A stretch of DNA of 64,000 nucleotides. Source: Bilabrum cf. latius (taxonomy: Eukaryota; Bigyra: Bicosoecida; Bigyra; Bicosoecida). A program made the position numbers and the translations under genes. Shown here piece after piece: positions 20,960 to 32,041 of this stretch. Below the pieces are notes generated by a model that saw only the letters and a list, made by a program, of their open reading frames with translations, had not been told where the DNA came from and did no database searches. The first letter of the stretch is position 1; the number at the start of each line of letters is the position of its first letter. The stretch covers positions 1 to 64,000 of the forward strand of contig OZ237735.1 in assembly GCA_965178125.1 (NCBI GenBank). The letters are read 5' to 3'.

Positions 20960-23900
20960 TCATGGTCGCATCTGGTGCCTGCCGGTGGTTGGGTCCTTGC
21001 TGCACGGACAACCGGGGCAGCCAGTGCACCCACATTCACTTTGGTCCAACGGGACAATCTAGCCATAAATAGGCCCAGTCTTGCTCCACAGCGTGGTGTA
21101 CGGGCTTCCCTCGTCCAGGGCTGGCAGGGCACCAGGCGTACAAGCGGATACTCCCCGCAGCGAAGCCTCCCTGCCGGCAGCTTCCGCAATCGACTTCGTT
21201 CTTCTATCTGTCTCTTGCGAGGGCAAGTAGAACACATAGAAGATGAAGCGCATCGTCATGTTGCCATTGCTAGCCGCCAGAAAGCCATTGCTAGACTGTA
21301 GCGTCGCGTTGAAGTGCCCATACGGGCCCGGGTTCGTGGCCGTCGCCTGGCAGCCCGCGTCAGGGAACACGCACGAGGGCATGCCAGCGGGCTGCAAGCA
21401 TGGAGTCGTCTCGTACGTAAATGTATTGGTGATGGCCCTGTGGGAATAGTCGTATCTGCCCACGGCACCACCTGGTTGGCCGTAGATAGTGGACACGCCC
21501 AGCTGCCTCAACTCGAGGGTCACCATGCTGTTGGCGGCGGCCGAGCTGTTGCCCTCCCCTAGTGCCGCAGCTTCCGTGACATTTGCTCCCCCCAACAGGT
21601 ACGCCTGAGCCCACAGCAGCCGGGTTCCCGAGAATCCTGTCGACCCGTTTCGAAACGAGCCGAGTGCAGATGCCTCGCCGCTCGCGCCCGCATGGGGAGG
21701 CGCAGGCAGGTTGAAGAGAGCAGTGCCAGTGGCATTAAGCTGCGCAAATTTCTCGGGTTCCGCTGCTTGCGGGATGTCCAGCATGACCCACATTTTCTGT
21801 CCGGAGAACTGCCCCAGCTGGCTCTGCTCGTCCTGCGAGAGCGTCTCTGCGATGCTCTTCACGGACTGGCTGTACGGGATGGTTGGAAACTCGGCGCTGA
21901 ACGGAGATAGGGACAGCGTTTGGTACTCCACCACCTCAGCGTACAAGTCTCGCAGCAGCACGCCAGATCCAACCTGGCGGAAGGCATGCACGGCGGCCAG
22001 GCCCGCGTCCATCGCGTCGTAGAATGACGGGCCCGACGCGTTCGTTGCATTCGTCGGTAGCGCTTGGAGCAAAGCTTCGGCTGCTTGCAAGCATCCACCC
22101 GCAAGGTCGACAGCCATGGAGTGGTACTGGGCGATGCCTGCTGCTGACTGGAAATCAAGGGACGCGGCGATCCAGGCCGTCGTGGCGTTCGCTAAATCCG
22201 TGCCTGCATACGTGAGCATGGTATCAGCGCCGACCACTCCACTTGCGGCGGCGCCTGCTAACAGCTTGGATACGCCGAACTGAACAGCTTCGGATGCTGC
22301 TGATCGGCGAAGCGCCATTAGCAGCGGGGTGGGCAACGCCTCCGAGGGCAGCCCCGCCCCGCCATTTGCCAGAGCGGGGGCGTCCGCAGCTAGCGCATCG
22401 ACAGTCGGGCCCGTGCTGTTGACAGCGTGCGCCATCAAGGCAACTGTAGGCTGAGCCTCGGGGGCGGCACTGCAGGTGGAAGCGTTTGACTAGCACAGGG
22501 AATCCAGTGCCACCACGAGACCCCCTCCGGCCAGAGCAGCCGCATCCATCGAGGCTTGCAGCGACTGGTCAAGCTCCCCCACATAGCTTCCTTGCGACCC
22601 TGCCGTCACGATGAGATCTAAGCCTACGAGCGACTGCAAGGTTGGATGCAGCGAGCCCCACCACCCAGGAAACGTGCTCGGAATCTGGGTGGGGATCTGC
22701 GCAGTGGCATGGTTGACTGTAGCCACCAGAGAGTCCATCGCGGCAGCAACAAAGGCACCGGGCGTAGCGGGGGAGTGCTGCAGGGCTGCAACTCGGCTGA
22801 CTTGGAGGGCCACCTCTTGGCTGAGCATGAGCACGTCAGCGGCAGCGCTTGACCTGGCCTACTCCCAATCGCGGGTGTTTTGCTCCCACTTGGCCTGTAG
22901 CTCGGTCGTGAACGAGCTGAGCGCGCCAGACACGACAGGAGCAGCCAAGCTCACATTACCGGCTGCCTGGACGAAAGAATCCACAGCAGCCTCTGTGGTG
23001 GCACAGTCCGCCTCGATCTGCGGCCTAGCCTGCTGGTAGGTTGCGAAAGTCTTGGGCAGCAGGGTGGATGACAGGTTGTAGCCAGTCAGGTCAACTCCCT
23101 TGCGAAGTAGCGCGGCAGCCCTGCACGAGGTCTCGATGGCGAGAGGAACTCCCTCTCCCAGCACTGCGCCGCAGGATCGCAGCTCCTCGCACGTCTGGCT
23201 GAAGGCCTCGAGGGCCTCGGTGGATCGGTTGGCCTCCACGGCTGCTCCGCCGCCCTCCACGACCGCTGCAACGGCTGCCGTGGCGTTGCAGCACACACGG
23301 GGGAGCGGCTGCACGGGGGGAGCAGCGCAACCCTCGTCCGGCACTCCCGGTGGCGCGCATATGGAGCCGTTGGTCACTGCAAACTATATCGTGCGACGAA
23401 TACGCTGCAGGGTGGTGTCGTTCAGCATGGGAAAGTTGGTGGTCGTCAGCAGAGAGGTGACTGGGCGCATCCTGTAGTGCACAGGCACCGGCGAGCCCGT
23501 TTGTACCAGTGACGCAGCAAGAAAGCTGGATTGGTCTTGGCAGCGGGTCCCGCCGCAAGGAGGCGGTTTCCCGCCCAGACCCCCGGTCTGATTGCTCGTT
23601 CTGGTGTCGTTGACCGCCACAAATGCCCAGTAGTCAGGGTCGCTAGGCTGCAAATTTGCCCCTACGTCCGCGTAAAAGCCAAGCTGCAAGGCGCTCCAAA
23701 CATCGGTAACGTTTGGATTGGTTGCTAGCGACTCCCAAGAGGTCGCATTGAATCCCTATAGATCGGCAGCGAGCAAACCAAGGTCAACACCTGTTGCAAA
23801 CAAAGTCCCGTACGCATTTACAAAGGCCGTGAACTGCCCAATATCTCTCTTGGTAGCCTGTGCTAGCTCTGTGACTGCTTGGATGAAATCAGGATGGAGA

Positions 23901-24515
23901 TCGGCAGGCGAAGTTGAGATGTCCATGGAGTAGGACCTGCACAAGGAGCTGGAGTACACGAAGACATCGCTTGGCCCGTCAGCGCACCATTGTGGACCAG
24001 GATTGAAGAAAGCTGAATAGTCTGCGATAGTAAGGGCCACGGTGAGGCGCTTGGGCTGCTGCTGAGAGGCACAAGTGCGACGGCAGTGCGATCCCAGCCC
24101 CGAGAGGCTCACCTTCGTTCAAAGACGTGGCGCGGGGAATTACAAAGTCCAGCTCATCAGAGTACTCGTCGACGTCGATGAAACCACCAATAGCATCCTG
24201 AACATATCCGCTGGCGTTCCGAACCTCCCACGCCGCGCTTTGATACACTTGCCAAGAGCAGTTGATATTCCTTCGTACTTGCACGTTCCCTGGAACCATT
24301 CGTCCTTCAAATACGTACGTGTTTGTCTCTTCATTCAGCGAAAAAATTGGATCATCCAAGAAGCCGTGGTCTGCAGCGCTAACATTGATCTGAAGTGGAT
24401 TCCCGCGTATTGGATCGTAGCCATGGGTCATAGCCTCGAGGCCTGGGAACACATCAACTGCTTTGCCAACGCCAGCAAGAATTATACAAGATAATGTGCC
24501 TACCACGGTCTTCAT
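20960..24515 (-). CDS. Secreted MACPF-domain protein 1, 1154 aa
   Basis: Perforin-like (MACPF) extracellular protein. Model complement(join(20960..24021, 24113..24515)); donor GTGAGC, acceptor ATCGCAG, phase 1. ATG 24515 opens a signal peptide (MKTVVGTLSCIILAG), followed by the MACPF N-terminal motif HGYDPIRGNPL. The core shows TKRDIGQFTAFVNAYGTLF at the place of the MACPF signature and GSPVPVHYRMRPVTSLL, the C-terminal motif of the fold. About 750 residues follow: Cys- and Asn-rich, many N-glycosylation sites, ending in a Cys-rich tail. In the signature G-T-H the His is replaced (GTLF), so it may be a diverged member. Five TAG codons (21059, 22490, 22859, 23384, 23756) read as Gln; stop TGA. 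Confidence 0.85.
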
Positions 24516-24618
24516 GACGTCTTGACTATGGATCGGTTGCCTGTCCTTGATGCACCTAATTTTGTGCTTCATCTTCGCCATCACCATGGCAACAAATGAG
24601 CCTGGCACACGCACGTCA

Positions 24619-27186
24619 TCACTGGGAATGCGAGCACGCGCAACCGCTGGAATCGCAGCTGCATGTCGAGACTGCGGGTGCGGCTGGAACATCAACCTGC
24701 AATCGCCAGACGAGGCCCCCGCCAGATCCGGGCGCGGCGACCGCGACGTCCACGCTGGGCTGGGGCCCCTCTACGCTGCCGTGGATGGCGAAGGACAGCG
24801 GCTTGCCCTGCTCGCAGCCGAAGCAGACCCACGCAAACCGATCGGGCGACACCCTGGTCACCTTGCCCAGTTCTCCCAACAGCGACCACCCTTGCTGGAC
24901 CGGGGAGATGCTCCACATCTCGTAGGCGTGCGTGCTCACATGGTCACCGATACCCACGTAGGCGTCAATGGGAGACGCCACTCCGAATCGCTGAGCACAG
25001 GCCGCCAGCTCGCTGCCATTCCTGCACCTCGCGTCCATGGCTCGCAGCCCGGGGGCATAGGGCACTGCGAGCCACTGCTCCGCGGCGTCCTCCATGCCCT
25101 GCGCGAAGTCCTCGGGGTGCACGAGGAACGACTCGTTCACGTCTACCGACAGCATGGTCTGGAACACGAGCGGGGCGGCCTCCCGGTGTGCTTGGCCACT
25201 GGACCCGCCCGGCAGGACGGAGGGAGCTTGGAACACCCTGCCAACGGTGGGATCAAACGGGAGCACGCCGGCCTGCTTAGGGAGGTACACGAAGTCCATG
25301 TAGATGGACGGGGCGGTCGGCTGCATCAGCTCGCCGAACTGGTTGCAAGCAGTGTGGATCAGCGTGGCGTTCTCTGCCCCGATCTGGTCCGAGAAGGCTA
25401 CCGGCCCCGTGGACAGCACGGAGAGGATCCAAGCGAGGTCCAGGTACTTCTCCGGGAGCTGGCCCCAGGTGCTCTGCGGCTGCGTCTCGTTGGTCCACGT
25501 GTTGTCAAAGAAGGGCCTCACGTCCATGGCGCCAAGCAGCATGCGGGCGAAGCCTACGTGCCATCGGTTGATGAAGTTGATGTCTGTGGTTGCATTGAAT
25601 TGCCCCGGGACGTTGTCAATCGTATCTCGCGACACCGCCACGCAGGGATACCTCAGGCTCGCCATGATATCCGCGCCCGTGCTCTCGCAGATCTGCACGG
25701 GGATGCCAGACTCGCACCACGGCGAAGCAAAACCCGCCCACCACCTGTCAGGGCCGCTCGTCGAGTTGAAACCGTACGGAAAGGACCCCAAGTTGGTACC
25801 CATGTTGTCTGTTTCGTAGCTGAGCCCCCCGTAGCTCAAGAATCGGTCCCTGATCATGCTGTAGAAGGAGTGCACCTCGTCCAGCACTGGCATGCTGTAC
25901 GTGGCCCCTCCTACAGGGTACGAGGGCTGCCAGGTGTAGTTCAACATTCGGTTTCCATTCGCAGGAGTGGCCCAGTTCCACGAGTACAGGAGCAGAGGCA
26001 CATCATCGGCCAGGGTGCGCATGCTGCTGGGGAACATGTCGGGCCGAGGCATCCAGTCTGCTCCCTGCAGCCCGCCGCTGCCGCCCACGTCCGCGCTTTG
26101 CAGAAACCACCACGTGTCTAACTGATAGATCCCGGGGATAAAGCCCACGGACCGATTGTGGATGGCTGGCAGCGAGCGGAAGAGATCTTCCGGAAGCTGC
26201 TCGCCTGGAGACAGGTGCTGCGTGCAGTTGCGGGTGGGACAGGCACGGTCCCAGAACGACTAAAAGTAGACCGCGCCGTTGTCGCTGAAGTAGGAGACTT
26301 TCTTGCGCGATACTGCTCGAGGGTGGTCCTTGGAGATCCGCTGCAGGCCATATGCCTCGCGCAAGATCTTGCCCCACCGGCTGGCAGCTGCCGAGACTCC
26401 GTCCAAATCGCCTACAAGCAGGACGCTGCTGTTGTAGCCCTCCTCCAGCACGGGGATGCTGCCGCGGGGGCCCCACAGTAGCCTGTTCTTGGCCTGGTCG
26501 ATCGAAACAATCGTCCCATGGAAATGGTCGCTCGGAGATAGGATCACTGCAGGCGGCTTGGAAGGCAACCCGCTCAGTGCGCCGCCAGCCGGCGAGAAGC
26601 TAGTGTTGTAAAAGTACACTGGACCATTGGCTGCGTTCCTATGAAACCCATCTGGGAGTTTATGACCCCATACCTCAAAAATAGTCCAAATACCGTCATG
26701 TTGCAGCCACCCTGCCTGCTCTGACCCGAGGAAATCTCCTATCTCGAAATTTGGGAATGTCGCAGTCGGCATCTGATCTCCAACCACGCCTCCGGTGGGG
26801 GATGCCCAGCTCGAATTTGCACCATCAAGCTCGGCCAGAAACAACAGATCAAAGCGCACTGCCTGCTGGTCGGCGAGGCAAACGAAATCTGATTGCACTT
26901 GAAGTCCGCTGCTTGCTGACCCCAGACCCCAACGGATGGTCGCTTTAGCGCTCGAGATCTCCTAGGAAATCTAGATCAGGGTGCCATCAACAGAAGAGTA
27001 CTACTTTCCACCACTTTGTACTGCCAACGATCCACCGGGAAACCATGGCAAGCCAGAAACTGCGACTGAGTAAGTGCCGTTTGGTTGGAGCACCAGCTGC
27101 AAGTCTCCCATGTCGCACTCCCACGGCTTCTGTGAGCGAACTAGGGCTAGGAGTGCAAAACTAGCGGACAAATAGTGAACGAGCAT
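24619..27186 (-). CDS. Secreted hydrolase-like protein, 855 aa
   Basis: One frame from ATG 27186 (signal peptide MLVHYLSASFALLALVRSQ) to TGA at 24619, crossing four TAG codons, three of them close together between 26960 and 27003 and one at 26260. An N-terminal beta-rich region (QLVLQPNGTYSVAVSGLPW) is followed by a large Trp/Tyr-rich domain (YQLDTWWFLQSADVGG, LLYSWNWATPANGNRML, SYETDNMGTNLGSFPYG, DVRPFFDNTWTNE, ILSVLSTGPVAFSDQIG, ELGKVTRVSPDRFAWVCF). This resembles a family of large uncharacterised secreted proteins of algae and oomycetes with a glycosidase-like TIM barrel; that assignment is from memory and tentative. Many N-glycosylation sequons. It lies between two MACPF genes and is head-to-head with the second (115 bp gap). 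Confidence 0.72.
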
Positions 27187-27301
27187 GGTGCTCTCTATGA
27201 TCTGCAGGGGTAGAAAATGTCTGGAGTCTATGCAAATCCGATTTTGGATCGGTGCTTCGGCCGAAGTTCGGCCACAAACCCGAAGCGAATCCATACATAG
27301 C
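27187..27301. promoter_or_regulatory. Shared divergent 5' region, MACPF gene 2 and hydrolase-like gene
   Basis: Only 115 bp separate the two start codons (27186 on minus, 27302 on plus). Both genes encode signal-peptide proteins of the same cluster, so a bidirectional promoter that co-expresses them is likely by position. No specific box was recognised. Confidence 0.45.
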
Positions 27302-29080
27302 ATGAAGTATCGAGTAGTTGTGGCGGTAGGGATCTTGTCTGTATGGTGCACATATTCTGACCACGTCCCAGGTCTTGAAGTCGTCGGGTAGGGCTACAAT
27401 ATTCTTCAAAGCAGCCCATTCGCGGCCTTCTAGGACGCTGGCACGAGTCTCGAGCCCGTTGGCTCGTATGTTGGCTGGTAGAACAATGGATCCTTTGGGC
27501 CAGTCGATGGCGTCTCTTGGGAGTACCCCGATGCGGTCTCCGCCAGCGTGATTCCACCGCCTTACGCGTGCTACGATCCGCAGTCATTTGTTGCAGATCT
27601 GCCGGCAAAGTTTGCTTCTGCTGTTCAGTCTCGCGTGTCTATTGAGTATGCTTTCGACAATTAGACCAGTCTGGCAAAAGGATTCGATGCGGCCTCAGGC
27701 ACCGCCTCGTCCACATACCAGAGTTGGTTGCCTGCCAGCGAGGCAGCGGATCGGGTTTGGCTTGGCTCTCAAATGCAGTGTGCAAAGTACACATTGGCCC
27801 TTGACTGGGAAGCGCAGCAATCTGCGGTAAATTGGCAGCTAACGGAGGCCTTTCGAACCGTCGTGCAGTCCATTCCAGCGACCACCGCGCGCGGGGCCTG
27901 CCCTGTCTGCGGCGAGCTGCTCTCCCGTTTTGGATCGCACATTGTGCGGTCTGCATCGTTCGGAGGGGTCTCTTCTCTCTAGATAGTAGCAAATACCACT
28001 GGTTTTGTCAGTATTCTCCGCAACAGCAGCCTCTCGGCCGAGGCGGGCCTCAGGCTGCTGCACCTGGCTCGGTTCGGCTTCGACAGCGCCACTGACCCCG
28101 CGCTGCCCTCCATGCAGGCGGTGCAGGCGCTGGGTGCCCCGTAGCTGACGTATCGCCCGGTGACTCCGCCGGAGTGCCCCACCCCCGAGTGTCGAGACGG
28201 CAGCAAGTGGGTGACCCGACTGCAGCTGGCCGATGGCCTGGTTGCCCCCGTGTTCCTCGAGCTGAGGTCCATGCTGGACTACCTCGCGCCGGCCTTCTTC
28301 CCAGACGACCCGAGCATACTGCAGAGGCAGAAGACCATGCTGGAGTACATGCTCAGCGGGCAGGCCTGTGCCGACAGCGAGGGCTGCTTTTTGCCCACGG
28401 ACAGCGGCTGCGCGAATGTGCTTCCCAACGGGACTCTGGCGCAGCCTTGCCTGGGGTCAGCCACCTGCGTGGGGGGCAAGTGCATGTGTGACGACTCGGC
28501 TGGCGATTTCTTCGGCCCCCAGTGCGCGTCTCAGGTGGGGTGCGCCACGAATGCGACGTGTGCCTCGTGGACTGGGGACGAGATGTGTTGCCGCGGGGAC
28601 GGGCTCTGCGTGGATGCACAGGACGAGGCCATGATCGACCAAGTGACGTGCTACATGGGCTGCTTTGGGACCACAGCAACCTGCGGGTAGCAGCAGGGTT
28701 TTCAGTGCTGCGCGGATGGTCTCTGCAGGCCGCAGATGTGCAACTCAGAGCCGGGGGGATCGTGCAATGCGACCGGGGCGTGCCCCGCGCTAGAGCACCA
28801 GATGCCCGTTGACCTGGACTAGAGCATCGCGAATGGGACGCTGCCTCTCGGAGAACCGCTGGCGGCGGATCGTATCGCCGCGAATGGGACGCACGTCGGG
28901 TACTACCGGTTGCTTCCGTCCGACTACGCGCTTCCCCTCGGGCTGCGGTTCGACCCAGCCACCGGGGCAGTGACCGGCTCGCCATCGCAGCCGACTTCAA
29001 ATACAACGTTCCAGATAGTGGGCTTCAATGCGAATGGAAACGCCACGTCGAACCGCTTCTGGATCGCGGTAGAGGGGTGA
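27302..29080 (+). CDS. Secreted MACPF-domain protein 2 with C-terminal Ig-like domain
   Basis: Single-exon, 592 aa, ATG 27302 to TGA 29078-29080. Signal peptide MKYRVVVAVGILSVW, then GQGYNILQSSPF at the place of the MACPF N-terminal GxGYD motif. The MACPF signature is clear: LLSRFGSHIVRSASFGG, followed by the C-terminal PVFLELRSMLDYL strand. After it comes a Cys-rich EGF-like stretch (CLGSATCVGGKCMCDD, repeated Cys pairs) and a putative Ig (He_PIG) domain, ALPLGLRFDPATGAVTGSPS ... FQIVGFNANGN, typical of surface adhesion proteins. Eight in-frame TAG codons (27389, 27431, 27479, 27662, 27980, 28142, 28688, 28820) are read as Gln, so a standard code leaves only fragments. Confidence 0.88.
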
Positions 29081-29208
29081 CTGACTGCATGTGGCTTGTG
29101 CTGCTCCTTGATGCGTGGGGTGATTTTTGTAGCCTATTCGAATTTCGAATGCAGTGAATAAAACGGACAACAACTTGGATTTGGAAGTCAGTTGGAAGTC
29201 AGACAATG

Positions 29209-29227
29209 CCCCCCCCCCCCCCCCCCC
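29209..29227. repeat. Homopolymer C(19)
   Basis: Nineteen consecutive C just beyond the 3' end of MACPF gene 3 (minus strand), in the 148-bp convergent gap with MACPF gene 2. The exact length may be inaccurate in the assembly. Confidence 0.85.
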
Positions 29228-29228
29228 T

Positions 29229-30377
29229 TTAATCCAGGGCCATATCCTCCTCACGGAGCCCGCCTCGCGATGCCATTGCCGCTGGCATCGTACGCAGCCC
29301 ACTCAGCTCCGCCTGCACCTCTCGCGCCTAGAGCCCCTGCCGATAGGCTCGGTACTGACTCAGCACCATTCTCTAGGCTTGCATGGCTGGGTCCGTCATA
29401 ATGTCGTCCCACGGCCCGCATGTCCATCTGAGGATGCCCGGGGACTGCACCAGCGACTGCCTCCACTCTGCCACAGAGGTGTTTGTGTATGCGTGCTGCC
29501 CCCCCTGGACCACGGAGAAAGCAGCAACCCCTTCATCCCCTGTCCCTGCAGCGATGACGTGGGTGGAGAACTCGGCTGGCGTGCCAGCGAAGGTGCTCCT
29601 ATTCCAGGCAAGGTTGGAGGCAACGGCGGCAGCGTACTCCTAGAGGTCTCGCGGGGACAGGACGCCAGCAGCCACTGCCGAAGCATTAATCATTATGTTA
29701 AGCTACAAACGCCCTCCGAACGTTGCTTCCTGCAAAAAACCGCTGCGGAACTGCTGCTGGAATTCATCCAGCAGCTCCAATGCGCTTGCGTCGCTTGCAT
29801 TGAAGGCTGCAGGCAGCCGCCCGATCGACCGGGTCAGGATCGTGCCAGCTGCTAGCGACGGCTACACAATTTGCTAGATAACATACATTTGCTGCAGCAC
29901 GGAGCACTGGGCTAAGACAGCCGAGCCGTTCAAGAACACTCCCTCGAACATCGCAGTGGGAGATCGATAGCTCGACACCCAGTCGCCGTACTTGCGCTGC
30001 ACGTGAGACTGCCTCCATCGGAAGTAAGCATCAACGGTTAAAAACACGTCGCAGTCGATCAGATCCTTGCCTGAACCGTTTGGGTCGTATCCAGTGATTG
30101 TTGAGCCAACCGGGATGCTGTGTGTGACCATCGTCCCGTTTGATGTCTCCGATGCATTTACGATTAACGTCCACATCTAGGGTATGACACCTGCAGGCTA
30201 CGACCTGGAAGTGTAGGCTTGCGTGCCACCCTTTGACAGGGTATCGGCGCCAAAATCAACCAAATCACACACGTACGACCAAGCATCGATGCCAGGGAGA
30301 GGTGGGCTGCTGGCCTTAGAGAGCAACACTAGCACCAATAGAATGAGTGCAACAGGACTACCAGCTATCATACTCAT
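29229..30377 (-). CDS. Secreted MACPF-like protein 3, 382 aa
   Basis: Frame from ATG 30377 (MSMIAGSPVALILLVLVLLS, signal peptide) to TAA at 29229-29231; the frame is open further upstream, so the start rests on the signal peptide. MACPF-like features: ITGYDPNGSGKD early, ELLDEFQQQFRSGFLQEATF ending in GGRLQLNIMIN at the signature position (the G-T-H triad is lost), and the C-terminal W....P strand, WTCGPWDDIM. It is a tandem paralogue of the next gene, sharing the WTC(G/E)PW(D/E)(D/N)I tail. Eight TAG codons in 382 residues, the densest use in the window; the clearest is FGGRL-Q-L. One of three genes here ending in TAA. Confidence 0.75.
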
Positions 30378-30741
30378 GCAGAAGAGGCAAAGTGTCCAGG
30401 ATCGCCTCCCTACGCCGTGTGACGAACACCCCAGACGCTTCACAGCACTGCACTGCACTCTACAAGTCGCCTCAATTCTGCTTGCTTGCTTGCTTGTCGG
30501 CAAAACTGGCGTCGTGGGGGCACGCGTACAAAGTAGGGCGTCCGCATAGGCAGGCAGCGGGCTGCCAGTGACACGACTAACAATGCCAGTGGGTACCAGT
30601 GGGGGGAGGGAAAGGTGCATGCACCATTGCAATCGATGTGCTGAAGTCGACTATGTAATCGCATGCGCGGAACCATATCCGGACAAATGTGCCGTATACA
30701 TCGATCAATTAGGCGCAGGTATAGTGCAGGCCGCTGTCTCA

Positions 30742-31863
30742 TCAGCCATCCGGCAGTGCTTGCAGCTGTTCCTGGATGACTCGATTCTTGGTCCAGATCA
30801 CCCGACTCCTGTACTGGTTCAGAGCAGTGCGCTAGGACTGCAGCTCTGCATCATCGATGATGTTCTCCCAGGGCTCGCAGGTCCACTGCGTCACCGCTGG
30901 CCCTTCCTGCACAAAGCCTCTCCAAGTGCTGGCATTGGTACCTGCTGGCAGGGGCTGGCTCCCGTTGGTGCCCCCGCGCACCACGTTGAACACATTCATG
31001 TCCTCCAGGCCCGTGCCCAGCACCAAAATAGCCGACTGAAAGGCCGTAGACACGCCATCCAGCTGCTTTCTGCCTGCTAGCACGTTGTCTACGATCCTGC
31101 TGCTTTCGGATTCCAGCGAGGACAGGGAGAGGCCACCTGCCGAGACCGCATGCGCTGCAACCTTGATATCGAGACCTACCAGACCACCAAAGTATGCTGC
31201 AGCGAGATAACCTCCCCTGAACTTATCGTGAAAGCTGTCATATGCGTGCCAAGTGGACTCGTTCAGTGCGGGGGGCAGCTCTCGAATGGCGCCGTGCAGC
31301 GGTGAACCAGCCATCACAGTTGGCTGCACCTGTTGAGCTATACCAATGAGAGTAACAAGCACTGAGCATTCCACTAGCATGGCAGTCCCATTATTAAAAT
31401 CGTCAAAGTGAGTTTCTGTCGGGAGGGGTCGCTGCGGCAGCCATACGTTCCTATTCTTCGCGATCATGTCCTGCCGCCAGTCGTAGTACGCCGTTGTTGT
31501 TGGAAATGCATGGCATTCAACCATCGGCGAAGAATTTGCAGACGGATTTGATACTGCAGGCAACACTGCACTCGGCAGCTAGTACGAAATTGTCTTGTTG
31601 TCGTTGCCAACCACGGACCACAGGCTTGGTTGGGTAAACCAGGGCTAGCCACGTTCAATAGAAACGTCATTCTTCGTTGTAGGCTCAACAAATGCCTGCA
31701 AGGCATCGCCAAATGTGGTCATGTCGCAGTACGAGTACCATGACAAGCCTACGAGACCGTCAATGCTTTCTGGGCTCGCTGCCGCAGCTGAAGGGGGCAG
31801 ATACAGCGCCAACAGAGAGGTGGATACACGAAGCAAGCAGACAGTGCAAATGGATCGTGCCAT
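30742..31863 (-). CDS. Secreted MACPF-like protein 4, 373 aa
   Basis: Frame from ATG 31863 (MARSICTVCLLRVSTSLLALY, signal peptide) to TGA at 30742. A paralogue of MACPF-like protein 3 by layout: YDSFHDKFRGGYLAAAYFGG at the signature position, VGLDIKVAAHAVSAGGLSL matching the strand after it, then VVRGG and ending WTCEPWENIIDDAELQS. The G-T-H triad is absent, as in its paralogue. Three TAG codons (31645, one near 31589, one near 30838) read as Gln. Several N-glycosylation sequons. The 353-bp gap to protein 3 suggests a tandem duplication. Confidence 0.72.
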
Positions 31864-32041
31864 TCCTGGCTAAATGCGTAGAATTAAAATGAATGCCGAC
31901 CATGGGTCAAACCGGAATCCACTGGCGGTAGATCTAGTCCCGGCTGCCACTGGCAGTGGTAGTCGCCACCGCTGGCCCACCAAGTTGGCACCAGCGGTCG
32001 TAAGCAATGGAATTATATTCTCGATAGCGAACCAGTTCAAA

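Noticed and set aside
24063-24153. Alternative intron GTAATT ... TCTCAG in MACPF gene 1
   Set aside because: Phase-compatible but with a weaker donor and a non-YGCAG acceptor. The chosen GTGAGC ... ATCGCAG pair also keeps the phase and matches the acceptor rule.
24547-26121. 524-codon plus-strand open frame
   Set aside because: Antisense to the secreted hydrolase-like gene; composition is His/Arg/Gly-rich as expected of a high-GC shadow frame.
29209-29227. Poly-C as a regulatory element
   Set aside because: A homopolymer in a short convergent gap is more likely a slippage tract; nothing else supports a function.
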